A DNA stretch of 64,000 bases from Amoebophrya sp. A120 (Eukaryota > Sar > Dinophyceae > Syndiniales > Amoebophryaceae), in NCBI GenBank assembly GCA_905178155.1, contig CAJINV010000007.1, forward strand, positions 1,965,151 to 2,029,150. Reading direction: 5' to 3'. The position numbers and the translations under genes were made by a program. This document shows positions 22,079 through 34,700 of the stretch, in pieces; the stretch's first letter is position 1; each line of letters begins with the position of its first letter. Below the pieces are notes generated by a model. That model was not told the DNA's origin, ran no database searches, and saw only the letters and a program-made list of their open reading frames with translations.

Positions 22079-24544
22079 TTAAATCGCGGTATTCGCTGAC
22101 ACCGGGCGGCTGAGCCGCACGGAGGAGGGTCGGCTGTTGTTTCCGCCGTTCCCGCCGGCGGCGCTCGGCTCCGTGACGTTGAAAATTTTCGTGCCAATGG
22201 GCGGCACGTAGTGGCGGTCGACGGTTTGCAGACACTCGTGAAGATGCACGCGGAGAAACTCGGCACCCTTGTTCGGGTCCACGTATGTCGGGGTCGAACA
22301 GCTGTCCACACCGGACAGACGGTCCTGATAGTGAATAGTTTGGGTTAAATAATTTCTGTAGCAGATTGAGCAGGCCAGGCATGTTTTTTGATGCATCATA
22401 AAAAAAGAAGGAGCTGCTACAATTGAAATTGTGTAAGTACAACATGTCAATTCATAGTACCTTGAACTCCCGGATGATACTGCGATTGGCCTCAAAGTTT
22501 TCTCTGCTTTCCGCTACCGTGGTTTCCAAACGGCCAGCCTGGCTTATGAAAAAGACAACACATGGAAGATTTCTCATGTGGATGCATGACAGAGACAGCA
22601 GGAATAGCCGCATCCGCATGAGAAACTTTGTTGACTTTCCACTCTCATACGCATCGTCAGCTCTTCTAGTTGTCGGTGGTGCTCGATTTCCAAGCCCTCA
22701 ATTTCCTTCTCTCGCCGCCGGAAATCTAGGTTTTATTGAACGTGCAAAGTTGTTGTACTTCTAGATTAGGTTGACTCATCAATACACATGCCATACACGG
22801 CACCGACCACTTGACGATGGCGCTATCGCGCTTCTTTGGAATAGCCACGCTTGAAAACTACAAAGTAGAAAAAGGGACACTATTAACCTAAGAAAACGAC
22901 CGGACAAAATTACAGAGCAAAGAAACGGTAAAAACCTTCCTCCTGCTGGGTTGTTTTGGATCCCCACTCGGCTTCCCGTGACTGCTTTTCCCTCTCCATT
23001 ACGATATCCAGTGCCGCAATTTTTTTCTTGAAGATCTCTTCCTTCGTTTGGTCCTTCCAGAGCTGCAGCACGTGTGAGAGGAGGCCGGCTGTGATTTTTG
23101 TTTGTTAATATGCTCAAACAACGGCAGGAAAAGACGTTTAAAGAGATAAGCTCTACTGACGCATGTTTCGGTTTCCAACCCACATACGAGACAAAAACAA
23201 AATCATAAAATCGAAAAAAATGCAAACAAACCAGCACTTGGACTCAATTTATACTGTTCGTCTGCGTGAAGAATTTTGCGAAGTGTTCCTTCTTCGCTGT
23301 GAGGTACTTATTTTTCCAAAATCGGTTTTCTCCGTGCAAGCGCTGCAATGCGTATCCACGGTAAATTTACTACTCACAACAACTACTCCGCACAGATACA
23401 GGTTGCAGTTCGGCGTGACAAATGATGTCTTAATAGTCTTTCTTTATTTATTAAGTAAGTTGCCAAAATTCATATTCATTGCTTCTGCGCGTCATGTCGT
23501 GGGGTAAATCACTAAATTTGTATTGCGTAGTGTGCCCATCAGATTCCCGACATGCTCGACGACTTTTGTGGCCTTTGACGAGTGCTCGTCCATACTGTGA
23601 TCTTCCTCCTCCTCGAAAACTAACGGGCTATCAGGGGCGACTTGAAAACCTAATAAAGGAAGTGATGTTTTTGCGTTTTGTGTCATGCAAGACACGCGCG
23701 CTTCTTCTATGTCCTTTTTGTCATGCGCATCTGCGTGGGAGATGATGACGCTGGCAGTGTGCCCTTTACCGGACTGCTGCGTGCTACTCCCTCCTCTAGC
23801 CCGAGCGCATCTGCATGGGAGAATGGGCTGAAGAACCGTGTATGAAGACTTGTGCCAAATAATTCCGACTAAGTACTGAGTACGTGTTGCCCCCGTGGTC
23901 GCTGGTGGCTGCGTCTCCTCCACGGTGACTGGTTCCCGTCTACTGCTGGTGCCAAGAGAAATCCGCGATATTGGTGGCTGATAATGATTTTGTTTGACTT
24001 AGTCATACGGAAATCTTTTGGCATGCAAGTCCACTGCTATACGAGTACTGCAACATCTCACGACGGCGTCAACAGGAGTGGAAACGGCAACTAGGACAAA
24101 GGTACTAGAAGAACAGGCACAAGAGCAACCGCTTCTACCAAAAAATACCGGCACTGGCACCGTGGACGCGACTGGCATCTGAACCGTGTAAAAACTCTTT
24201 GGCGCCACTGCCGCACCTCCCTGCGCAATTTGGTTCCGCAGAAAGGAGCCGTCGAGTGACTCCGGGGAGTTTTTAAACACGATCGGCTGCAGCGGCGGGA
24301 GCCCGCGTGCGGAAAGTAAGGAGCCCCCGGCCCCGCTTGGCGGTTGCCTTGTGTTCACCGGCATCATAGCGGGTTTTCGATCGTGTTTCACAACGAAGTG
24401 AATTTGCCTCTTCGGTCTGATTTTTTTTTTGTGTGTTGATGTAGGTGCTGTCCTTTGTGAAGAGCTGTAGTGGGTGAGCGCACTGCTATGCGAGCTGAAC
24501 ACACAAGCGAAGAGATTGTCGATACACTCACTCGATGCTCTCAT
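22079..24544 (-). CDS. Coiled-coil protein encoded by many small exons
   Basis: Supported exons: 24544 to about 24160 (start MRASSECIDN; the alternative MMPVNTRQPP lies downstream), about 23985-23880, about 23620-23495, about 23370-23254, 23094-22932, 22721-22650, 22539-22460 and 22320-22079. Excising the TIR elements between the last five keeps frame: FFTQTN joins SLLSHVLQLWKDQ, TTQQEEGF joins RRREKEIEGLEIEHH, EELTMR joins AGRLETTVAESREN, and IIREFKG joins LSGVDSCS. The result is a long heptad-rich helix (KKIAALDIVMEREKQSREAE) followed by a compact end (STPTYVDPNKGAEFLRVH). The N-terminal part is Pro/Ser-rich. The coiled coil and W/K/E pattern would suit a cytoskeletal or axonemal part, but I do not recognise the family. 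The 5' exon joins are approximate. Confidence 0.6.
22326..22459. mobile_element. Introner element (134 bp)
   Basis: Ends TGATAGTGAATAG / TACTATGAATTGA; decayed duplication ggtcc/ccttg. Excision keeps frame between IIREFKG and LSGVDSC. Confidence 0.6.
22545..22649. mobile_element. Introner element (105 bp)
   Basis: TIRs TATGAAAAAGACAAC / TATGAGAGTGGAAAG converging on ATTTCTCATGTGGATGC / GTTTCTCATGCGGATGC. Excision keeps frame. TSD decayed (tggct/cgcat). Confidence 0.7.
22727..22931. mobile_element. Introner-like intron (205 bp)
   Basis: Weak ends TAGGTTTTATTG / TTACCGTTTCTTTG; duplication aaatc/aaacc (4 of 5). Excision keeps frame between QQEEGF and RRREKE. Confidence 0.55.
23100..23253. mobile_element. 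Introner-like intron (154 bp)
   Basis: Weak ends and a poorly matching duplication (ccggc/ctgtt), but excision joins FFTQTN to SLLSHVLQLW in frame. Confidence 0.5.
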
Positions 24545-25777
24545 GATTTCTTGTGCGTACAAAGAGGTCGAGTCGTCTCGTGTAGATGTAGTTCTACTTG
24601 TTCACCTGCAATCTTCGAGACGACTTCCTGAACTTTACGATTACGAATGCGATGTATAGCTGCAATTTCTTCACCTCTGCTCTCGAGGAGAACTACCTAG
24701 CTACTCGTCGTAATCAAATATAACGCTCAGGATTTTCACCAATTTCATCCCAACAGAGCCGCAGGACGCTCGTTGTCCGAACGGATGAAATAACGCAGAA
24801 AAACCACGAAGAGTTATAAGTAGCTGCACCTTCAACTACAGGAACAGAACTGCCGCAGATGGATGCAATACTTAGAAACGATAGAGTAACACTGACTCCG
24901 TATGAATATGGACATCGGGGAAAGGTCCTTCACCTTTCCACCTCGACCAGAGCACGAAGATCCGGTCGCCTTTGGAACACGACACGCTGCACAAGACGCG
25001 GATGAGCAGGGTAGGGCGGGACGGTGCAATCATATCTCTCATGTATCGGATTTGCATTTAGTCGTTGTCAGACAAAAGAGCAGTTCTCCAAAACTATTTC
25101 GTCTGCGGTTAGCAATAGCGGGTCTTCGGTAAAACATTCTTGTGGACGAAGTTCCTTCTGTAGTTCATGATGACGAGAACGAGATTAAAGATGAAGATGA
25201 ATAAATAAACAACACCCACATAAATGGCTTCTTGCTTTTCAAGATTTTGTGTTCTCAGGATGAATTCCAATTTTACTTTCCTAGTGTGTAATATCTGTAC
25301 CTTATTTTCGAAATTCCTCTAAATTTTCTTTGCCCCCACAAACCAAAAATGAAAAGATATATACCACTTCCTGTCTGATTTGTCGAGATGATGTTGAAGC
25401 GTGCTCTTCACAAAAACTTAGGCAAATGAAACAAATTCGAGGACTTATCTTCACATTAACACGACAAAACGCATGTATATCAAAAACAAAAAGTCAAGCT
25501 TATGAGGAGTAATGGTTGTTGTGTTGCTGAAGGAAAGCTGAAGCTAGGCTCCACCTCAAAAGAACATTTTTTTTTGCCACCCTGTACGGGCTGTCTTTGT
25601 CTTACGGCATTGAAGCTGCTCGAAAAGAGCACGAGGAAGAGGGCCATTTACAAGTAGCACGACGTTTTTCTCTTGAGAAGGTGCTGGTCTACTCTCTCAC
25701 TCTGCAACTGCTTCATTCCACGTGTCATATCAGTAAGTACTTCGTTCTCAAACTAATGCAGCTACTTTCAAATGGAA
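24545..25777. other. Gene-free interval
   Basis: AT-rich with short open frames only. No protein family, RNA gene or TIR element recognised. Confidence 0.5.
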
Positions 25778-28700
25778 CTACAATCGCAGCAGTCTGGTCG
25801 GGTCCAATCCGTACGCCGCGCGCACTCGGTGGTACTCCAGTTCTTGCTTGAACTGTTGCACCTCGATCCCGACCACTTTTCCACTTTCGTCGAAGCGCAG
25901 CGGCGGCTGCCGATATACTGCCAGATCCGCGCCCAACCAGGTGCCCGCGCGCTCCAGGTTCTGCACCCAGTCCTTGCTGTGCCAGTGTTTCGTTTGCTTT
26001 TTGAGAAAAGGTTGAAGGGAAGAGGAGGAAAAAATTTGGAGCAGTTCCTCGGTCAACTCCTCCACCTGCATGGGATCGTCGTCTGGAGGATTGTTAATGC
26101 TAACGTCCCGCCGAGGCGTGGACGGTGGATCAGGTGCCGCTGCGTCCTGATCCATGTTTTCGAAGTGGCGCGGCGTAGAAGTTCCTTGGTGAGGACCGTC
26201 GTGCGGGGGCTCCTGTTCTTGGGGTAAGGAATTTCGGCCGGCGGGAGGGAGCGACACGCTGCTGCTCACGGTGATGAGGTTGTGGGCCGCGGGGTGGGCT
26301 GCAAATTGGTTTTGAGCTCCAGCACCTGCTTCTACTTGTCCTGCTGAAGTCTCATTCTCTATTCCCTGATCCTCCTCGTTGTTGAAAAAGGTCGAATAAA
26401 AAATCTCCTCCGCGTCGGGGAGGATGTTGTCCAGGAAATGCGGGTCATCTACAGCCTCTACCTGCTCTTCACCCGATTCAACACGGTAAAATTCTTGCTC
26501 TCGTCTTCTTTTTCCACCCTTAACCTGAGCTTCTACTTCCGCGAGTCGAGCAGCCAGTTTCTCCTGCTTCTCTTTTTCAATGTGCAGGCGCCACAGCCGT
26601 TCCGCGTCTTGTGGGTCAGGAGCCAAGAGGGCCATCCGGTCAAGCCCGGACGCCATCGGCGAGTGGAATAGCTGCTCTTCGTGGCGCCGCCGGCGTTGCT
26701 GCTGTTCTGGACTTGCGTCGAAAAAGTGATCAGTGGACGAGGAGGACGGGGTATTTTGCTGTTGCTGGTTTAGAGTCATCAACATCTCTGATGTGGATGT
26801 CGGTTGCGTTTCATGGAACTGTCCAAAAAGCGGCTGGCTTTCGCTTTCATAATTATCTTCATAACTACCGGCGCCAATGCCAGGGGTAGTTGTAGTATGC
26901 GCGTCTTTCCACGCAGCTCCCCGCCTTGTCTCTCTAGTACTACTGCTTTTTCTTGTTCTTTCTTCTTTACGATTCCTCCCAATGAACTCGGTATACACCA
27001 TCTCTATGATGATGACGGTCACGGCCATCAGTGCCCGTTCATACCCAACCTTAGTAGCGTAGTCCAGCACTAACCGCAACCCGCCCGCGTCGAGGAGCTG
27101 CGTGCACAGGCCGGAGAAAACTTTCAGCCACACGGGCGACAGCCGGAGAGAGAGTTCGCGGTCGTCGTCCCTTGCATTTTCGTCCTGCGGAAACGAGCCG
27201 GCAGCCTTCTGAAAGAGCTTGACAAACACGCGGTGCCGCAACGCGCGCTCCGGCCTCAGTCCCCAACCGTGCAGAACGATGAGATTTTTGTCCTGCTTGT
27301 TTCGCAAGGTGCGCCGAAGGAGGTGGTCCCCGCTGGTGGTAAGGGGGTTCGCTGTAGCGGCCTGGTCGAGTACGTCGTAGCTCTTGGTAAAATCTACTAC
27401 ATCATCCCGTCTTGTGGCCGACGAGGGACAGAAAGCTGCACCTCCTCCCAGTGTTGAAGGCGCTCCTGCACCACGATCTTGTGACTGTGAATTTTGTGAT
27501 GTAGCAGTTCCCAAGCACGACGGAGCCGGACTGTTTGCCCTGCAAAAATCGAGATTTTTCAGAGGGCGCAGACTTGCTCTTTTTCCGGGACTGCTACTGC
27601 TTGATGTGCTATCTCTATCTCTGCTGCGCAGTGGACGAGGAGCAGCAGCACCGCAGCAGCTCAGCGGACTAGTTAGGTCGAGATGTGTTATTCCGCCGCC
27701 CCCCACTCGGCCCCCGTAGCTCGAGGATAGCAAGGAGTTACTCTCGTGAGACGAGCTCAGGTACGAATTGTGCTCGTTGTATGCACAGACAAAAAGAGTT
27801 TATTCGCGCAAGTACAAATTATGGCACAACAGATCCACGTGCTGTTTTTGGCACAGGCATGAGCATGGTCCTCCAGCTGAAGCAAGATTGTACAATTTAT
27901 CAATATTGCTCTGTTGCTGCTTCAGTCGCGTACATGATTGAGCAAACGCATTGGAAAAAGATATTTTTGCAGAGTTTGTCGGGACCACTGCTCTATCCCG
28001 TTATCAGATTTTGTACATGCGCGATATCAGCACTGGTGGGTCGTTGTACTAGTTTTTCCTTTTGCCTACGTCCTGATAGAGAAGTGCGTCGGTTTTGCTG
28101 TCCCAGGTACACAGAGTGCATTCCATCTGCGGCACTAAGGCGACGGCGACGGCAAAGAACAAGATCGGTGCGTACTCTTTCACCAAATCGGGAGAAAACA
28201 GCCGCCGAAGCTCAAGGCCAAAAGAGCTGGGACCTGGGAACAACTTTGTGTTTGCTCCTGCAGCTCCGTCCCCTGTCTTAGTCCTGCCGAAACTTCTCGG
28301 CTCACGCTCGGCGCGTTCAAGTTCATCATCCTGCTCTCGGTCATCTCGTCCGTTGTAGTTCAAATGACTTCTCTGTTCCTCGCGACCGCGACTGCTCTCC
28401 TCAGAACTACTCGAGCCCGACGAGCTGGAGAGCGGGACTCTGTCCTTGTATCGCTTGCGTTGAAAATGGTGTACCAGATCGAGCGCCTTCTTTCCGCCGC
28501 CCTCAGTGCCGTGCAACGCCCCCTCCCCAGGGGAGGCTGTAGTACCTCCTGCCGAACAAGAAGCTCCTGCTTCTAGCGGCCTCGACGAGGTCGAACTCGA
28601 TGCTCCTCCCGTTACCAGCCCAGAAATGCCGGATATGAAGTGATAAGGCGCAGCGAAAACCATGTGGATGCCGCCGGCGATCGTCATTCCGCTGCTGGGC

Positions 28701-31700
28701 GCTGCGGCTTGTGCTTGCGGCGAGGGCTGTAATGACATTTGTGCATGTTCTACAGTAGTTCTTTCAGCAGGAGAGTTGTAATTCGGAAGATTGCCTGCGT
28801 CATAATCAGCTTCTCGCACTCGCCCCCCGCCAAACAGAAAGGGGTCCTCAGAAGTGTCGTTTCTCTGGTGCGCCGCCGGCACTGACTGGGATAAAAATTC
28901 CGTGCAGGGATAAAAGTTCGTCCTCTTCCACCCAGCACACTCTGCCTTATACTTCTCGGGGTAGCTCTGGATCTGATGTTGGCATCTCTCTCGAAGATCA
29001 GAAACGAATTCCCGGTAGCAAGTTTGCATGTCCCGTTGCGCCCAGCGGAGATGGTCGCTCTCGTTGTCCCCGAGGAGATCATCGTCGAAAAATTCAGCGT
29101 GCTTGTCCATTATTACATCAACTTCTGTTGCAGTGGGACTAGTACTGAAAATATCTCTTCGTGGAGGTGGTCCGGGTCGTCCCCCGTCGTCGTGCTCTGC
29201 CCCCGGCTCTGCGGGGGCGGCCCGTCGGTTAGAAGTTATCCAGGAAAAAGCACCCATCTCCATCCATTTTTTGCATGACAAATAGTGGAGTTTATGCATG
29301 TTTTGCATTACAGTTACAAATTGGATGGAGATGGGTGTTTTTTCCTGGATAGAAGTTCCTCTGTCTCTACTTTCCGCCTTTTGTTCTCGACCCTCTCGTC
29401 CTGCCCCGCTCGATACCAGCAGCGGCGGAACGGCAAACGCCGGCGCGGTGGTGACCTCTTGCCTCGGGAGCAGAAGACTGGCCTCGCCCTTCATCGTCAG
29501 GAGTATGCGCTCGCAGCAGTTGGGAATCGTCTGCTCCAGAAAGAAGAGCAACAACCAAAAGTATGCCTCCTCTTCTTCAAACTCGATATCCTGTGTAAAA
29601 GTCGTACTAATTGTATTTATGCATTACAAATCTAGTTCCTAAGGCAAATCCGCATGACAAATTCAATTTGTAATGCTGAGCCAATTTGTATTGCAATGTA
29701 TACTAGTACGATACTTGTGCAGTTCATACTCGACCGATAGCAGCAGTGTGAACACGAACAGGGTCATTCCCTGCGTGAAGCGCTTCGCCGAGGACGTAAC
29801 AGCAGTAGCACGGGCCACAGCTGCGGCGCCGGCCAAGGGGGTGGCTGATACTGTGGCTGCAGCTGGAATGGCCTGATAGGCGAGAAGAAGGTTTTTAATG
29901 GTCTGTTGTTGTGCTTCTGTTGGAAGATACTTCTCCGGCTCGGAAGGGGGCGGCTTTTCTCCTCGCTGTTCGGTGGAACTACAGTCTTCATCTTCGAGAA
30001 GTTCTGTCTGAGTCTGCTTCCCTCCAGGAGTTGTTCTTGTTTCGTGCTGGTGTACTATGTTATCGTCGACTCCGGACGACCACAGCCGCGCGGAGGCATT
30101 ATCTTTTGAGTTCTTTTTTTTGCATCGTCTCGTACTTCCTTTCGCTTTCGCGTCCTCGGTGTCGTATTTTTTCTCATGGACGCCCCCGCTGCTTTCATTC
30201 GCTTCCATCTGCTGATCGCCAATAATATCGGTTGCAGCTGTAGTTTCTTCTTCCCACGCGCTTTTCGAGGACGATGATCTGGACCAATCCGGAGCGACCA
30301 GCCAATGCGGTTTGAATCTGGGGTTGGATACCCTACTTCCTCTCCCACCGCTATTCTTGGAAGCCGCTGATGTCCCCGACGATAACGCCGCGTCCCCTTT
30401 CGAAGATTCGACCCTTGTCGTTGCGAAGGTTTCCAAAGCGCTGGTGTTATTGTGTACTACATCTCTTGCAGGCATTGCTCTTGGCAGCTCGTTGGATCGT
30501 TTTTGTTCATTCTTATCCTGCTCGGTGGTGCTGGAAAAGGTCGTCGAGAGTAAGGTCTTATCTTTTGTCTCACACAACAAGCTTTGCGAAGAAGATCCTA
30601 GACGAGGAAAGGGTCGTGTGCAGGCTGCGGGCTGCTGCTCCAGAGACACGACGCTCAAGAGGTCGCGCGTGCCTCTACTAGAAGGTCTCGTAGACGACAG
30701 ATGCGATGGCTGAGAGGTTCTTTCAGGCCATGGAGTACCCGCAGCTTGAAGGTCACAACTATTAGAGGTCGACCCGGTACTAGTCACCAGCTCCCTTAAT
30801 TTCAACGGCGGGACTAGGCAACTCGATGCAGCTCTAGTTCTTGCAGGTCGATGTGATGATGAAGTAGCAGGATCAACATCCCCATGCTGCTTCTCTTCAA
30901 CAGAAGTTGCTTCAACTTCATTGCTGGATCTGGATCTTGATGCAGATGCTCCTGAAGATTTTTCCTTTTTGTACAAAAAGGTTCTTGCCAAGTCCGCATC
31001 AATCGCCGGGCCGAAGACCAGTTCTAGCATTTTCCCTCGCGCCAACAGCACCGCGTAAATCCCGGCACCGGGAACCGTGTCGGGCGCGTTCTGCGTTTTT
31101 TGGTCGGTCTTGTTTCTCTCCAGCCATTCGTCGCTAGCGGTCCGGCAAGTGCGGGAGGGCTGTTTTGAAGAAAATGAGCTGGCACTTCTATCGTGCTGCT
31201 CGACCTCTTCATGTGGTGACATCAAGTTCAAGTCCTCGTCTCTCGGGAGTTGTTCTGTACTTCTTCCCGGTCGATCTCGATTCCTTTCCGTTCGCGCCTC
31301 TGGAAACACCAGCTGCTCGCCAGAACTGCTCTCAGTCGTGCCACCAGGTAGAGTAGAAGCAGCTCCGGCAGAAGAGAACTGCGATGAGGATACTGACCCA
31401 TGACCCCGCATGTCGCAGCGCGCCGTGCGCAACGCACTGGAAAAAGAGCGGAGAAACGGCGGGGTAGAATAAACCATTTCATCAGGGCCAGCACCAGCGG
31501 GGCGGGCCAGGTAAGGATCAGATCCTAGTACGAGAATGCTGCTGCTGTTCTTTCGACCGTCGTAATAGAGATCATCTTCATGCGCGGGATGTTGACCTCC
31601 GCTCGATGTTGTTCTTCCAGGGGGCAATAGAGGACCTTCTTTTTGTTCAGTGGAATTCGAGCAGCTGGCACCTCCGACAGCTGGTGCCGCTGCAACATGG

Positions 31701-34700
31701 TAGTGGTCCATGTTCAAAAACTTCCAGGGGGTCTGCAAACTGCTGAGCGGTCCGTGGTGCGCGCGCGTGTTTAGGAGTTCCAGAGACAGTAGATCGCGGA
31801 TGCCGTTCCCGAACATCTTCCGCGCAAGCACCGCTCGGCGTCGCCAAGAGACAGATATGTCGTAGGACGAGGCAAAGTCCACGTCCAGCTGCGAGGGCCT
31901 GGTGCGGAAAAGCCACGGGACCTCCTTCTGGTCGAAGTCGGAGGTATTGTGCTCGATATATTTCAACCTCTGCGGATCATCTTCTCCCGCGGGGGGAACA
32001 ACATCAGTCCGAGTCCGAGGGAGTAGAGAGCGAGTGTCTACTACTTCAGGGCCACCGTGGTTATTCTTATTTTCAACAAGATTTTGGCCGCTCTTGTTAT
32101 TTTCACGACGTCGACGACCACCGACGCTGGATAATAAAGCATGCTCTCCTGAAGATGAAGCATCTTCTTGTCGAAGCAATTGGACTCGCGGCGAAGTTCT
32201 TGTGCCTTGTTCTAGAACTTGCTGTGGACGAAGATCATCACGACGCACGTGGCCCCCGCCGCTAGCGGGGAGATCGCCTGCTTCTTTGCTCCAGCCGTGC
32301 GGAGACCAGACATTGTTCCCAACAGCAGTTGCAGTGCTGCTGGAATATACAGTCACATGCGGATCCCTCCTTCCTGTAGGGCTCGCGCTCTCGGAGGACG
32401 CCGAGTTCAGCCGCTCGACCTGGAGCAACGAATGGATAGAGGACCGTGGTGGATTTGTTCTGGAGGACAGCGTGTCGGTGTCGCCCAGGGCGAGACAAGG
32501 AGAAGTGCAGGACATACTCGTATCGTGTTGGCAACTACTAGTTGCACAAGCCGGATCTTCATGCTCAAGACTCAGGCATTCCTGCATCTGCTGTAGCTGA
32601 GCCGGGTCTGAAACGCTGCGCTCGTACACAGACGGCTGTATTTCTAGAGGGTCCACCCGTCCCTCCTGCACCTGCTTGCCACGTCCAGAGCTGAACAGCG
32701 CGTCCTCAGTTCTCTTTCGTAGTGACACTCTTGCTGCCGGGCTCTGAGCCATCCCAAACCTACCAAGCGCGGACGACGACGTTCTTGCTCCAGCTTGCTG
32801 CCGTTGCGGTCCAGCTCCGAAGATATTAGCAGCCCCTCTGCAGCTACTACTAGAACCCGCACTCATGATCTCGGGCGCGGCGCAGGCCGTCGCGGCGCTC
32901 TGTAATATTCCGAGGGAGCCGCGCGAGAGGAGATTATTGGTTCCCGTCTTGTTGCTCAACATACTGCCGATGCCGACAGAAGTCGTTGAGTCTACTTTTG
33001 TTTGTGTCGTGCCATCTTCCGCAGCGTGGAGGAGGTTTCTGCTCCCCGATCCTGATGCGCAGCTCCTCCCTGTGAAATCAGGAGAGGACGACAAGACACT
33101 CTGGATGCTCGAGGTGAAAGGCAACGCTGTGCTTTTTATCCATAGTAAATTTCCTGTACACGTACAAATCACCACTTTTTGTCATGCAAAATTGAAAAGA
33201 AACGCGGCTTCGAAAAAAAAAAAATTGCTGCCTTTTTGGGTGCTGCCGAGTGAATATATCTACCCGGAATGGTATCGCTAGTGAGATCCGGACTCACGGC
33301 GCTGCAGTAGCTTTCTCTAATCAGCTAGCGTCTTTAAAATTCTTCCCGGAAAGCCTTCGCCTGTCGCCCCCTCGACTCATAGCGACCGCGGCACAACATG
33401 CATCGCTATTAAATTTCGGGACAAGGGTCCCAAGGTGTGCCGACCCTGCGCCGCATTGCGCGTATTTCTGGGCGGGGACATGTGACAGAAGACACACCGA
33501 GGAGGATACAACAATGAGCCTGCCCGGCCGATTGATGAACTTAGGCAGTTGCGTTTTAGGTGAGAGACTAGTCAGTGGGCGGCTGTGTTTGATTTGGTTT
33601 CCGACTTTTTGAAAGCAGCCGCTAATGCATTTGGGCAAGCTGGCAACCCTAATTTCCAACTCGATGCGATGGCTAGTTTTGGCCTTTTGTAGCGTTCACG
33701 CACGGAAACAGTTTTTCACTTGGGCTGATCGGCTTCACAACCCGCGCGGCGAGATCTCCGGCGCGGAGATCGTCGCCAGCGAGAAAAAGCCGCGACATTT
33801 TCTTGCGAAAAAAATGCTCGCGAGTTCTGCAAAAACATTTTTTCAGGGCTCAACTTCTAGCTTTCAGACCGCCGAAATCACGCGACTTGTTTCTGTACAG
33901 TAGATTTTTCCCGCATGGTATGGTGAAGCGAAGCATGCTCCTGTACACCAGTTTTCTTTTAGAAAGTGGTGTACAGGAGCAGCATCCAATTGACCATACC
34001 ATGCAGATTAAATCTACTGTACACAAATCACGTGCGTGATTCTCACGTCGTTTGAATACTGCCAACAGCTCGAAAAAAAAATATCTACCAACCCTCTCCA
34101 ACCAACCCTCTCCGACCAACCCTCTCCGACCATCCCTCTCCAACCAGCCCTCATTTGAAAACACAATGCCGCAGGCCCATCCCTCTTGCCGCATGTCGCA
34201 ACCAGGTGACGCGGGGACATGGAAGCAGCAATCTGGACGAAGACAATCGGCCCAGTAGCGGTCCCGGCTTTGAAACATTTATGGGCCAGGCCGTATGAGA
34301 GCCAGCAGGCCACTCCGAAGTCGGAGGCCCCTGATGTGGTTCGGATGGATTTACTCAGACGCTCCTCCCTGTGAAATCAGGAGAGGACGACAAGACACTC
34401 TGGATGCTCGAGGTGAAAGGCAACGCTGTGCTTTTGGAAGTTGTCGTACTTGACGGGGTGAAAGAACATGTACGCGCGCCTTGTAGTACGCCAGTGAAGT
34501 AGGCGTTGGATCCGCAGGTTGTTGAAGATGTAGGATTGTTTTTGATCATACTTGCAGATGACATGAGTGACATTGCTGCTCCAACACTTTCCTCTTCGTC
34601 CCTAGGACTGCCGAGCGGGAGCGGCGTCGGCCGAGGTCGTTCTTGCTGTGGTTCAGGGAGGTCGACGGCCGTTCTTCTCTCAGCAGCCCCACCAGGTACT

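Larger units (their letters stand above)
33137..34360. mobile_element. 1.2-kb insert in an exon between 75-bp direct repeats
   Basis: Non-coding; no transposase seen. Contains an A-rich run, a TTTTTGTCATGCAAAA motif near its left end, a 130-bp hairpin (33894-34023) and short CCAACCCTCTC repeats (about 34088-34150). The repeat period (1299 nt) is a multiple of three, but the insert carries stops in the host frame. Confidence 0.75.
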
